Below, in pieces: positions 33,768 to 42,499 of a DNA stretch of 64,000 nt. This DNA comes from Roseateles_B flavus (GTDB taxonomy: Bacteria > Pseudomonadota > Gammaproteobacteria > Burkholderiales > Burkholderiaceae_C). The position numbers and the translations under genes are program-made. The notes beneath the pieces are model-generated. The model saw nothing but the letters and a program-made list of their open reading frames with translations, was not told the origin of the DNA and did no database searches. Positions within the stretch are counted from its first letter, which is position 1. Each line of letters opens with the position of its first letter. Where the stretch lies: the NCBI RefSeq assembly GCF_039872765.1, contig NZ_JBDPZC010000016.1, forward strand, positions 1 to 64,000, written 5' to 3'.

Positions 33768-35513
33768 ATGTCTGATGCGATGCCCGCCGAATCGAACAGC
33801 CCGCCCGTCGCCGACGCATCGGATCGCCCAGGCTTTCACTACCCCTCGGTAGACCCGGGCCTCCCTGCTCTGGAGGTCTCGGAGCTCCTGAATGCCCACC
33901 AGGATCTCATCGCTCGAATCAAGCTGTGCTTTGGCATGGACCGAGCGTCCTTTGAGCAGTCAGTACTTCCGGTCCTGCAGCGCTACGCCGCCTACGTCCA
34001 TCTGCTCCCTTGCACCGCCGACAACTACTTCAACGAGCCGGGCGGCCTCTTGCAGCTCGGACTGGAAACCGCCTTCTATGCGCTTCAAGGGACGGATGCT
34101 CACATCTTCTCTGGCCGCGCCACCATCTCGGAGCGAACAGCTCTGGAACCACGGTGGCGCCAAGCCACCTTCGTGGCGGGGCTGTGCGCCGAGCTGCACC
34201 GCCCGCTGAGCCAACTGATCGTCACCGATCAGGCCGGCCATGAGTGGTCCCCCTACATCGAGCCTTTGACGGCCTGGCTTCATGACCGTCAGGTCGACCG
34301 CTACTTCCTGAAGTGGCGCCCCCACGCACTCGACATTCGCTCGCTCGGCCTCTTCGCCCTGCCCCATGTTCTGGCTCGGGAGGATCTGCGGGCACTCTCA
34401 TCGGACGACGCCCCGATCGTTCCCCACCTGCTGGCCACAGTCGCGGGCGTCCAACTGCTTCGGGAGCACAACGCGCTGGAGGGCCTGGTGCATCGGGCCT
34501 TGGCCCTGGTCATTGACCGCTTCATGCAGGCCAGCGCCGAGCGCTATGGCAAGCCGCAACTGGGCTCCCACCTGGAGCGCTACCTCATAGACGCCCTGCG
34601 CCGCCTGCTTGCATCCAGCACCAACTGGGCCCCGAACACCGACAAGTCCCGCGTGTGGTTCGGCGCCGACGGCATGTTCCTGGCATGGCCGGGGGCTGCC
34701 GATGACGTGCGGCAACTTCTGGAGTCGGACCAGCTTCCTGGCATTCCCAAAGCCCCCAAGACCATCCTTGAGGTGCTTCTGAACGCGGGGGTCTTGCTCC
34801 GTCAGGAGGACGGCAGCCCGTCCTGGATCATCCATCCACCCGGTGGGAAGCCGCCTTTGGACGCCGTCAAGCTCAGCACGCCCGGCATCCTCTTTGCCGA
34901 CCTTCACAAGCTGCCCACGGCGCTGCCCGTCCCGCTCTTGACGCCCGCGAATGCTCCGGGGCGCGGCGGGCCAACTGCAGGAACAGTTGAGGGGCCAAGT
35001 GCAGGCCTCGGGGCCTCGCCGGTTGCCGCCCACCCGTCGCGCCGCCAATGCCAAGACGGGGCATCCAAGGCCGTAGCACCCGGGCAACTGGAGCTGCCAG
35101 GCACTTCCCCGACCGAGCTGGGCTCCGAGAGAGCCGCCCCAGAGGCTGCGCCTGCACCATCGACCGCACTCGGGCGAGAAGCCGCCTCGACATCGTCGCC
35201 TCCACCACCGCAGCCCCGGCTGATTGCGCCCCTGCGACTCGCCCCGATGGTCAAGGACGCGCTGCAAGACATCGTCGCGACCCTGACCCTGGCCGAGACC
35301 GAGTGGGCCGCCTGCCCTGTGGAGAGCGGACTCTTCATCCCGCTCACTGCGCTCACCGCGCGCAAGCTTCAACCCCCTGCCGTCGTTCGGGCCTTGCAGG
35401 AGGCCCACATGTTGGAGGGCGGAGCGTCCACGGGCCCGGGGGTCGGCGGCCAGGAGCTTCAAGGCGTGGTCATCGCCGAGCGCTACATCCACGATCTGCC
35501 ACGGCGGTCTTGA
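33768..35513 (+). CDS. traI: TraI_2/MobH-family relaxase-like protein
   Basis: A 581-residue protein (ATG at 33768; an ATG at 33723 also fits). The N-terminal about 370 residues are TraI_2: EPGGLLQLGLETAFYALQ, ERTALEPRWRQATFVAGLCA, WLHDRQVDRYFLKWRP, GSHLERYLIDALRRLL, NTDKSRVWFGADGMFLAW, DQLPGIPKAPKTILEVLL. The histidines and HD pair of classic MobH proteins are missing (see findings). A Pro/Ala linker leads to a C-terminal winged-helix-like TraI domain (PVESGLFIPLTALTARKL). It would nick oriT and lead the strand into the channel. traD follows 15 bases later. Confidence 0.82.
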   Translation: MSDAMPAESNSPPVADASDRPGFHYPSVDPGLPALEVSELLNAHQDLIARIKLCFGMDRASFEQSVLPVLQRYAAYVHLLPCTADNYFNEPGGLLQLGLETAFYALQGTDAHIFSGRATISERTALEPRWRQATFVAGLCAELHRPLSQLIVTDQAGHEWSPYIEPLTAWLHDRQVDRYFLKWRPHALDIRSLGLFALPHVLAREDLRALSSDDAPIVPHLLATVAGVQLLREHNALEGLVHRALALVIDRFMQASAERYGKPQLGSHLERYLIDALRRLLASSTNWAPNTDKSRVWFGADGMFLAWPGAADDVRQLLESDQLPGIPKAPKTILEVLLNAGVLLRQEDGSPSWIIHPPGGKPPLDAVKLSTPGILFADLHKLPTALPVPLLTPANAPGRGGPTAGTVEGPSAGLGASPVAAHPSRRQCQDGASKAVAPGQLELPGTSPTELGSERAAPEAAPAPSTALGREAASTSSPPPPQPRLIAPLRLAPMVKDALQDIVATLTLAETEWAACPVESGLFIPLTALTARKLQPPAVVRALQEAHMLEGGASTGPGVGGQELQGVVIAERYIHDLPRRS

Positions 35514-35528
35514 GCTGGAGGCGCCCGC

Positions 35529-37436
35529 ATGCTCGCCCGCGCCTACGAGATGCCCTGGCGCCGCGCCTACGAGGCGTATGCCAGCGGCGTGTGGCTGATG
35601 GCTTCGGCGACTACGGTGGTCCTCAGCGCAAGATCGGGCATCCCCACCGAGGTGTCCCTGCCGCTAAGCAGCTATTGCCTGCTCATGGCCTTGTGGCGTG
35701 CGGCACAGGCCATGCACATCATGGTCCTGCGTGCCGCTTTGACGGGCCGGGCCATGCAGGTCATCGACCCGGCACAGCAGGAGCAGCTGACCCAGTGGCC
35801 CGATGAAGTGTTCCTGGGTTTCGGCTTCGATTGGCAGCCCCATCACTCGCAGCGCCTCTACGAACTGGCCAAGATCGACTACCGGCGCTACGCCACCTCT
35901 CCACGCCTGCTGCGGGCGTTGGGCTATCCCGTGACGCCCCAGCCAGATGCAGAAATCGGCCTGCCCTACATCCACGGAGTCGAGCCCCGCGAGCAAGCGC
36001 TGTACCGGCCCTTGCAGAACTTCGAGGGCGGCACGCTGCTGATCGGCACCACCCAGGCCGGCAAAGGTGTCGCGCTCTCCAACCTGGTCACCCAAGCGAT
36101 CCGCCGTGGCGACGTGGTGATCGCCATCGACCCCAAGAACAGCAAGCGCCTCAAACGCGCGGCTGTTCGCGCCTGCGAACGCTACCGCGAGCCCGGCACC
36201 TTCCTGGAGTTCCATCCGGCCTTCCCGGAAACTGGTGTCCGGCTTGACTTTGCCTTCAACTGGCAAAAGCCGACCGAACTGGCCTCGCGCATTCAATCCA
36301 TCCTCCCTGCCGACACGGCAGGGGCCTTCGGTGCCTTCTCCTGGGATGCGGTCAATGTCGTGGTGCAAGGGCTGGTGGATCTGGAAGAGCGCCCCAGTCT
36401 CGCCAAGCTGACGCGCTACATCGAAGGCGGCATTGAGCCCGTGCTGGAGCAGTCGCTGCGACGCTTCTACGACGCCGAGCTCGGGGAAGGCTGGCGCGAG
36501 CGCCCGGAGATGAAACGCCTGCTGCACGAGGCCCACCGGGGCAACATGAAGCGCCCCTCCGAGGCGGCCAGCGCAGACCTCATGGCCTTCGTCGCCTTCT
36601 ACGAGCATCACGTGCCGCAGAGCCAGCGAAACAAGGTCATCGACTCCCAGGTCCGCGTGTTCCGGCACAACCGGGAGCACTACCAGAAGATCACGGCGAA
36701 CCTGTTGCCCATCCTGTCCATGTTGACCTCGGGAGACCTCGGGCGCAGCCTGAGTCCGGACCCGTTCGATCCCCAGGACCGGCGGGCCATCATGAACTTC
36801 GAGAAGATCGAACGTGGGGGACACGTGCTGTACATGTGCCTGGACTCGCTGCCCGACCCCTCGGTCGCTTCGGCCATCGGCGCACTGGCCCTGGCCGACC
36901 TGGCGGCCCGTGCGGGCATGCGCTACAACCTAGGCGGCCAGCGGCGGATATCCTTGTTCGTCGACGAAGTCTCGAACGTGATCAATCAGCCGCTGATCGA
37001 GATTCTGAACAAGGGCGCCGAGGGCGGCATCTACACCACCTGCGCCATGCAGACCTTGGCCGATCTGGCCAAACGCCTGGGCAGCGAGGATGCGGCCCGC
37101 ATGGCCCTTGGCAACCTCAACAACCTGATCGCCTTCCGCTCAAAGGACCGCCCCACGCAGGATTTCATTGTCGAGACCTTCGGCAAGACGGCCATCCACT
37201 CCCTGCGCGTCGGCCTGAGCCACGGGGCGGATGCCCACCTGGGGGACTTCTCGGCCAGCTACTCGACGCAGATTGCAGAGAGCTTCGAAGAAATGATCCC
37301 GGCCGATGTGCTCGGAAAGCTGCCCAACCTGCAGTACTTCGGATCCGTCTCAGGCGGCCGCATCATCAAGGGTCGCTTCCCCATCCTCGACACGGAAACA
37401 CCAGTCCCCGCCCTCGACAGGAGGCCAGCCGCATGA
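35529..37436 (+). CDS. traD: Type IV coupling protein TraD
   Basis: A 635-residue hexameric coupling ATPase that brings the relaxosome to the mating channel. Two membrane helices lie in the first 70 residues. The motor domain has a P-loop at about 172-179 reading GTTQAGKG, in which the usual Thr/Ser after Lys is Gly, followed by VVIAIDPKNSKRL; Walker B is ISLFVDEVSN at about 475. QTLADLAKRLGSEDAARMAL and FRSKDRPTQDF are typical of ICE-type TraD. It overlaps the following gene by ATGA. Confidence 0.92.
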   Translation: MLARAYEMPWRRAYEAYASGVWLMASATTVVLSARSGIPTEVSLPLSSYCLLMALWRAAQAMHIMVLRAALTGRAMQVIDPAQQEQLTQWPDEVFLGFGFDWQPHHSQRLYELAKIDYRRYATSPRLLRALGYPVTPQPDAEIGLPYIHGVEPREQALYRPLQNFEGGTLLIGTTQAGKGVALSNLVTQAIRRGDVVIAIDPKNSKRLKRAAVRACERYREPGTFLEFHPAFPETGVRLDFAFNWQKPTELASRIQSILPADTAGAFGAFSWDAVNVVVQGLVDLEERPSLAKLTRYIEGGIEPVLEQSLRRFYDAELGEGWRERPEMKRLLHEAHRGNMKRPSEAASADLMAFVAFYEHHVPQSQRNKVIDSQVRVFRHNREHYQKITANLLPILSMLTSGDLGRSLSPDPFDPQDRRAIMNFEKIERGGHVLYMCLDSLPDPSVASAIGALALADLAARAGMRYNLGGQRRISLFVDEVSNVINQPLIEILNKGAEGGIYTTCAMQTLADLAKRLGSEDAARMALGNLNNLIAFRSKDRPTQDFIVETFGKTAIHSLRVGLSHGADAHLGDFSASYSTQIAESFEEMIPADVLGKLPNLQYFGSVSGGRIIKGRFPILDTETPVPALDRRPAA

Positions 37437-38056
37437 TCCGCGTCATCTCCGTGGCAGCACTGACCTTGCTGTTGATCCTGGTGCTCTATCTGCCGGCCGC
37501 GCATCCACCCGAGCGATTCCTGGCGCAGATCCGGGCAGAGCATGCGCTCAACGTCGCGTTCTGGGGTGAGCATTCAGCCCTGCACATCCTGGAGCGAGCG
37601 CTGGCAATGAACACGGCTGCGGCCAGCGCCAGCCCGGTCCCCAGTTCGTCGCAAGCGCCCTCTGCTGATCGGATGGGCCAAGCCGTCGCGAAGGAAATGG
37701 AGCGCGTGAACCAACGGTTCTTCGGAAATCCGTACTTCCGATCCATCGACGCGTTGCTGCTGCTCGCCTGCTTCCGGCTCTCCTGCCAGCTCGACTGGCT
37801 CCCGGCCCAGACTTGTCTGCTGCTGGCCATCGTCATCGACGGCCTCATGGTGCGCGTACTGCGCTCCAAGGAATTCAAGCCTCACGACCCGGAACTATTC
37901 GTCCTGTTCGCGAGCGCCTTCGTCCTCCTGGCATGTACCAGCATCGTCGCCTTCGTGGTGCCACTGACGATTGCACCCGCAGCGTTCGCTGGTTTGCTGC
38001 CTCTGGAGGCATTCTTCATCAGCAGGGCAATAGCGAACTTCCATCATCGGGGCTAG
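37433..38056 (+). CDS. DUF4400 (PFL_4697-type) conjugative membrane protein
   Basis: A 207-residue membrane protein: N-terminal helix VAALTLLLILVLYLPAAH, a periplasmic region with RFLAQIRAEHALNVAFWGEH, then RMGQAVAKEMERVNQRFFGN, and three C-terminal helices (SIDALLLLACFRLSCQLDWL, FVLFASAFVLLACTSIVAFV, FAGLLPLEAFFISRAIANF). This is the DUF4400 layout; such genes directly follow traD in SXT- and PFGI-type elements. AGGAGG precedes its ATG, which overlaps the traD stop. Its 3' end overlaps a convergent cargo gene by 38 bases. Confidence 0.85.
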   Translation: MIRVISVAALTLLLILVLYLPAAHPPERFLAQIRAEHALNVAFWGEHSALHILERALAMNTAAASASPVPSSSQAPSADRMGQAVAKEMERVNQRFFGNPYFRSIDALLLLACFRLSCQLDWLPAQTCLLLAIVIDGLMVRVLRSKEFKPHDPELFVLFASAFVLLACTSIVAFVVPLTIAPAAFAGLLPLEAFFISRAIANFHHRG

Positions 38057-39002
38057 GCGTTCCAACGACGACTTTGACCCACTGCACAGCTGACTTCTCG
38101 CCTTGCAGTGCCGGCTGAATGCGCGCGAGAAGCAGTGAGGCATCTCGCACGAGATCCTTGAAGCGTATCAACATCCCGCTCTCCAATGGCGGAACGGGCG
38201 GTATCTCTTGCGCGATCAGTGCAGCCAACTGGATAGATGCATGATGCGCCTGCATCGCCTGCAGGAAGGGAGCGGGAGACTTCTGATACCGGATGTCAGC
38301 GGAACAGTGCACGTCATCCAGCAGCTTCCTCGGCAGAGGCTTCTTCCCCGCTGCTTGCCAGCAATCGTGCAGAACGCCCGCTACGTCGTGCCCATTCTTC
38401 CCAGTCTCCTTGACCCCAAGAGGTTCTAGCACTTCCTTCATGGCGCGCTCGACGAAGTGCAACGACTCCCAGCGCGATAGTGCATGGTGAACGCTGCCAG
38501 CGTAGAGACGTTGTGCCGCCGATTCCAGATGAACCACGGTAGTCGCATCCAACCTGACAATCAGTTCAAGGGCGCCGTAGAGATCGTTGTAGTCCTGCTC
38601 AAACTGCGCGAGCATCTTAGCTGGCAATCGCTGTTCAAAGCTTGGACTCAGACCATCGGCCGCTTGCGTTAACAGAATGCTGTCCGGCCGTAGGATGGGC
38701 ATCCGCAGCAAATAGGTGATCCCATACAGCTGGTGTGCCACCTGCGGAAGGCAATACGAGATTTCTTGCCTCTCACCGAAATGGTTCGAAATCCAGTTGG
38801 CGACTGAAAGCCCAACAGCGTCGGGATCCGATCCCAGTTTGATCACGTAGCCATCCTTCTTTATCAGTGAGGCTGCCTGGAACAATGCCAGTTCAGGCAC
38901 ACAGGAAGCAGCGGTAAGCCGCTGAAATACATACTGCATGTACCGGTCGAACTGACCATCTCCGCGGCTCAGCTCCTCTTGGGTTATCTTGACTTTTTGC
39001 AT
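38019..39002 (-). CDS. Cargo protein of unknown function, possibly HEPN-related
   Basis: A 327-residue soluble protein, the only minus-strand gene inside the conjugation module. Its first half is helical (RYMQYVFQRLTAASCVPELA, LPQVAHQLYGITYLLRMPIL). The middle reads HHALSRWESLHFVERAMKEV then GKNGHDVAGVLHDC, resembling a HEPN-type helical bundle, although no clear RxxxxxH motif is present. The end is APFLQAMQAHHASIQLAALI with a polar tail. I do not recognise a named family. Its 3' end overlaps the DUF4400 gene, so it was probably inserted with a neighbour as cargo. Confidence 0.6.
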   Translation of the reverse strand: MQKVKITQEELSRGDGQFDRYMQYVFQRLTAASCVPELALFQAASLIKKDGYVIKLGSDPDAVGLSVANWISNHFGERQEISYCLPQVAHQLYGITYLLRMPILRPDSILLTQAADGLSPSFEQRLPAKMLAQFEQDYNDLYGALELIVRLDATTVVHLESAAQRLYAGSVHHALSRWESLHFVERAMKEVLEPLGVKETGKNGHDVAGVLHDCWQAAGKKPLPRKLLDDVHCSADIRYQKSPAPFLQAMQAHHASIQLAALIAQEIPPVPPLESGMLIRFKDLVRDASLLLARIQPALQGEKSAVQWVKVVVGTPSPDDGSSLLPC

Positions 39003-39382
39003 GGATGAATAGGGGATTGCATTGCAGCAACCGCTGCAACGGTATCGACACCAACGAACGGAAAGCCCACCCGCCGTACCATCGTGGACAAGCTATCCTA
39101 GAAGGGCGGATCCGAGGCCCGCGCTAGCGGTCCATCGTGCCACATGCGGTCCGGCTTCAGCGGTCAGCACCCGAACTATCGCTTCCTGCTGCCGTCTCAC
39201 CACATTTTTCAATTGCAGGCGCAGCGAGCACCCGACCATTGCCACGATCGAGAATTGCCCGCACTGCCTTGGACACCCGTTGAGGATCTTGGAGTGTGCG
39301 ACTCAAGGATCGCTATCCTCATGGTTCAAAGCCGGTACACCGCTGAGCGTCGGCCGATTGACCAGAATCAAGAGACACCAAC
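39003..39382. other. Intergenic stretch between divergent cargo genes
   Basis: About 380 bases between a minus-strand and a plus-strand gene. ORFs crossing it are shadows. Presumably a two-way promoter region; no dyad stood out. Confidence 0.4.
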
Positions 39383-39919
39383 ATGCCGAACGTCGCAAAG
39401 TTCGCGAAAGCCCTGTATGCGCTGCACCAGGCGGACTGCCTTAAAGACCCGAAGTGTCGACCGGCAGTGGGCATGTTCGTGCGCCAAGCAACGGAGTCAG
39501 CGCACTGGCACCTGACCACCAACTACCGTTCAAAGCAAGCAGCTGAGCTGATTGCAGCCCAGCCATTTCGATCGCCGGAGCACTATCACGATTGGTGCTG
39601 CAAGAATCTGAGGCATGAGCATATGGTGCCGATCGCCGTGGTCATCGACATGCTTGTGAATGAGCCGAAAGTCACCGAAGAGTTCATTGCACGGACGCTT
39701 CGAACCAACGGGCTGCGCGCGACGATCCATCGAGACGAAGACAGGCGTTTGAACGAGCATGGCTTTGCCAGGAAGATGCCACAGTCGTACTGGACGCCTG
39801 GGTCCCTGTACTTTCAAGACCCGCTTGCGCGCTACAAGGAAGCTGGCCTGTTCGAGAGCTTGGTTCCCCTGACCGGTGCCCGTTGGCATCCAGGTGTGAA
39901 CGAAGGCTGCGTGGAGTGA
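39383..39919 (+). CDS. Cargo hypothetical protein
   Basis: A 178-residue soluble protein starting MPNVAKFAKALYALHQADCL. It contains ESAHWHLTTNYRSKQAAELI, HYHDWCCKNLRHEHMVPIAV and HRDEDRRLNEHGFARKMP. The His- and Arg-rich HEHMVP region recalls nuclease or metal-binding motifs but is not a clear HNH site. Family unknown. It is divergent from the 38019-39002 gene, and both interrupt the otherwise colinear conjugation genes, which suggests an accessory or defence-type cargo. Confidence 0.55.
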   Translation: MPNVAKFAKALYALHQADCLKDPKCRPAVGMFVRQATESAHWHLTTNYRSKQAAELIAAQPFRSPEHYHDWCCKNLRHEHMVPIAVVIDMLVNEPKVTEEFIARTLRTNGLRATIHRDEDRRLNEHGFARKMPQSYWTPGSLYFQDPLARYKEAGLFESLVPLTGARWHPGVNEGCVE

Positions 39920-40068
39920 GGACGTCGACCTGAGCGATGTGCCCACCTCGCCGCCCGCCAAACTCAGCGCCGGCCTCAAATTCCCCCCAAGATCACCCGA
40001 TTTCACCCGCGACTCGGTGCTCCTCTATCGGTACGCTAGCTTCCATGCCGTATCGAGAGGTCGCCGCC

Positions 40069-40575
40069 ATGCCATCGGTCCTGAGCCAGTCAATCCGCGA
40101 GCAGCAGTCCTGCCAGCTCAGCACAACAGCCCCCGACGTCGTCGAAACCCGACTCTGGCTGGAGGAGCATGCCTGGCTGTACGGCGTCCTCAAGAGTCCG
40201 CTGAACCAGGCTCCCAGTTTTCGCCTACCCGATCTGATCAGCGCCTCGGTCTCGGCAGTGCTGGACCTACCTGATGGACAGCAGACGCTCTTCAGCTACC
40301 TCGGCACGCAACTCGTTCTTCGTGACCCGGCGACCGTCCGCCGCCGCGAGGCCATGTGGCGACAGCAGTATGAACGGCTGCAGGCCCTGCAGCGATCGCC
40401 GGCAAACCAGCATCCGAACCCCAAGTTTCAACTGGACCAGTTCACCACGGCAGCCGTTGCGCTGTGCCGTGAAGCGGATGCATCAGGTCAGTCCTTGCTC
40501 CGGTTCGCGCGCCTGAACATGGCGCAGCGCGCCCAGCACAATGCCCAGCATCACGCCATGCAGGCAAGCAGCTGA
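40069..40575 (+). CDS. Hypothetical protein in the conjugation module
   Basis: A 168-residue soluble protein: ETRLWLEEHAWLYGVLKSPL, PDLISASVSAVLDLPDGQQT, QLVLRDPATVRRREAMWRQQ and a helical Gln/His-rich end. AGAGG lies eight bases before the ATG at 40069; earlier in-frame starts lack a site. The family is not one I can name. Its plus orientation just before the transglycosylase gene suggests it belongs to the backbone rather than to the cargo. Confidence 0.5.
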   Translation: MPSVLSQSIREQQSCQLSTTAPDVVETRLWLEEHAWLYGVLKSPLNQAPSFRLPDLISASVSAVLDLPDGQQTLFSYLGTQLVLRDPATVRRREAMWRQQYERLQALQRSPANQHPNPKFQLDQFTTAAVALCREADASGQSLLRFARLNMAQRAQHNAQHHAMQASS

Positions 40576-40761
40576 CGACCCCACGTCGCTGAGCAGCCTG
40601 GCCTCGGGCTAGGCCTACCCGCTGATTCACCCGCAAACCAGCCCCGCTGGCCTCGCACAGGCCCACCCGCCACCGACCCGCCCTATATCAGGCCGCACAT
40701 CCGGCCTCCCACAGGTCCTCCCGCGCATGCGGAAGGCGGACTGGCTGTCGAGAGGTGTCTC

Positions 40762-41292
40762 ATGCCCCGCGATTTCTGCCACGTGCTCTTTGCCGTGAGC
40801 CTGCTGTGTTGCCTTCCCGCCCAAGCGCATGCCTGCTGGAATCAAGCCGCCCAGCGCCATGGCGTGCCGGCTGCGCTGCTCTACGCCATTGCCAAAGTGG
40901 AGTCCGGTCTGAACCCACAGGCGGTGAACCGGTCCCACTTCCAGCGGACCCGCTCCATCGACATCGGCCTCATGCAGATCAACAGCCGCCATCTGCCCGC
41001 CCTCGCCCCGCATGGAATCACCGAGGCGAACCTCTACGAGCCATGCACCAACCTCGACGTAGGCGCCTGGCTTCTGGCCGGCCTCTTCGCCCGCAAAGGA
41101 CTCAGCTGGGACAGCGTCGGCGCGTACAACGCCGCATGCAGCGAGCTGAAGGGGCTGGCCTGCACACAGGCGCGCTCCAACTATGCGTGGAAGGTGTTTC
41201 GGCAGCTCCCAACCTGGCAACCGCGACCGAATCCGGCCATGCCACGCCCACAGCCAGCGGCATCACTGCGTGCTGCAAGGGTGACGCCATGA
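40762..41292 (+). CDS. Lytic transglycosylase of the mating channel
   Basis: A 176-residue VirB1-type SLT-family lytic transglycosylase. A Sec signal (HVLFAVSLLCCLPAQAHA) is followed by the SLT core: LLYAIAKVESGLNPQAVNRS with the catalytic Glu, IDIGLMQINSRHLPAL, CTNLDVGAWLLAGLF and WDSVGAYNAACSEL. It opens the peptidoglycan for assembly of the transfer channel. The C-terminal 30 residues are Pro-rich. It overlaps the following lipoprotein gene by ATGA. Confidence 0.9.
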   Translation: MPRDFCHVLFAVSLLCCLPAQAHACWNQAAQRHGVPAALLYAIAKVESGLNPQAVNRSHFQRTRSIDIGLMQINSRHLPALAPHGITEANLYEPCTNLDVGAWLLAGLFARKGLSWDSVGAYNAACSELKGLACTQARSNYAWKVFRQLPTWQPRPNPAMPRPQPAASLRAARVTP

Positions 41293-41630
41293 GAACCTAC
41301 CCTCACACTCATTCCAAGGTCGTCCACTGGCAAGCACTGGTGCTCCTCGCCACCAGCCTCGCGCTAGCCTCCTGCGCGAACACCACCTATCAAGCGCCCA
41401 CAGCGCACGCGCCAGCACCCACACAGCTGATGCAGGTCGGCTACGGCGCCGCGGCCGGCTTTGTCCGATGCGTCTTGCCGAAGTGTCCGATCCGCTCCCC
41501 CAAGACCCTGGGCAGCCTCCCCATCGCGCACCCGACCGGACCTGCGGCGGCACCGCAGCCTGTCCCCGCCCCACACGCGGTGACGGGCGTAGTAGACATT
41601 CAGCCTCGGCCGATGTCTCAGCCGCCATAG
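41289..41630 (+). CDS. Small putative lipoprotein
   Basis: A 113-residue protein with a signal peptide ending in the lipobox LASC (ALVLLATSLALASCAN). The mature part is Ala/Pro/Thr-rich with MQVGYGAAAGFVRCVLPKCP in the centre. It is coupled by ATGA to the transglycosylase gene. Such small lipoproteins are common in conjugation operons, but I cannot name the family. The low-complexity end leaves the exact role open. Confidence 0.6.
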   Translation: MRTYPHTHSKVVHWQALVLLATSLALASCANTTYQAPTAHAPAPTQLMQVGYGAAAGFVRCVLPKCPIRSPKTLGSLPIAHPTGPAAAPQPVPAPHAVTGVVDIQPRPMSQPP

Positions 41631-41825
41631 CACGCACAGCACCTGACACCAGGTCTTCCGGGCCAACGGTCAGATCGCGCACTCCTACCCGCCTTCACCA
41701 GCTCCCAACACCCGCACCAGCATCCGCACGCCAGGCACGCTCATTGACCTGCCCCACCCGTCCAGCACCCGTCGCGCACCCGTCCTCTACCAGTCATTTG
41801 GACGCTCGACTCTTTGGAGGTCTTC

Positions 41826-42158
41826 ATGAGCCCTGCAACTCTTTCGCCGGCACGCCCGGTTGCACGCCGCCCCCTCGCCTTCCTGTGCCTGCTCGGCATG
41901 CTCGCGACCGTCCCCAGTCTGGCGCTGGACCTGGTCAATTTCACCGGCATCACCGGGCCGATGACCTCCGCATTGACGCAGATCGGCACGCTCGGTCCCG
42001 GCATCAAGGCCCTGGTCGGATTCGTCGGCTTCGTGGTCGCGCTGATCTCTCTGGCGGCCCTGAGGAACTTCGGCCCCGTGCTCTTCTACGTTGGCCTGGC
42101 CATCTTCGGTGCCGTGGGTCTCGTGATCGCTGGCGCGATCATGGGCGCGGTCATCTGA
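41826..42158 (+). CDS. traA: TraA-like conjugative pilin
   Basis: A 110-residue propilin. A long basic leader with signal region (PLAFLCLLGMLATVPSLALD) precedes a mature part of about 70 residues holding two hydrophobic helices: ALVGFVGFVVALISLAALRN and VLFYVGLAIFGAVGLVIAGA. Size, topology and position just before traL are those of F-type TraA/VirB2-like pilins. TTTGGAGG lies seven bases before the ATG at 41826. Sequence divergence from F TraA is large, so the name rests on context. Confidence 0.75.
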   Translation: MSPATLSPARPVARRPLAFLCLLGMLATVPSLALDLVNFTGITGPMTSALTQIGTLGPGIKALVGFVGFVVALISLAALRNFGPVLFYVGLAIFGAVGLVIAGAIMGAVI

Positions 42159-42185
42159 CCCGGACTCGATCAGAAGGAGTCCGGC

Positions 42186-42485
42186 ATGCGCACCGACACC
42201 TACATCCCGCGCCGTCTTGACGATGCCTGGAAGCTCGGCTTCTGGGATGTCGATGTCGCAGCGCCCGTCCTGTTCGCCTTCTTCATCGGCTACCTGTCCG
42301 GCACCAAGGTGTCGTTCGCCGTGTGCATGGTCACAGGCTTCGCCATCTCGCGCTGGGTGTCCAAGCTGAAGGCGGACAAGCATCCCGCCTTTGCCGTGCA
42401 CTGGCTGTGGTGGCACCTGCCGAGCACGCCGCTCACCAGCCTGCGGGCGACCCCGTCTTCCCATATCCGCCGCATGGTCGGTTGA
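42186..42485 (+). CDS. traL: TraL, inner-membrane pilus assembly protein
   Basis: A 99-residue protein: YIPRRLDDAWKLGFWDVDVA at the N-terminus is the TraL signature, followed by hydrophobic segments (APVLFAFFIGYLSGTKVSFA) and SRWVSKLKADKHPAF, then WLWWHLP near the end. TraL is the VirB3 counterpart of F-type systems and works beside the ATPase TraC. AGAAGGAG precedes the ATG. Confidence 0.9.
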   Translation: MRTDTYIPRRLDDAWKLGFWDVDVAAPVLFAFFIGYLSGTKVSFAVCMVTGFAISRWVSKLKADKHPAFAVHWLWWHLPSTPLTSLRATPSSHIRRMVG

Positions 42486-42499
42486 ACCGGAGCGCGCCC

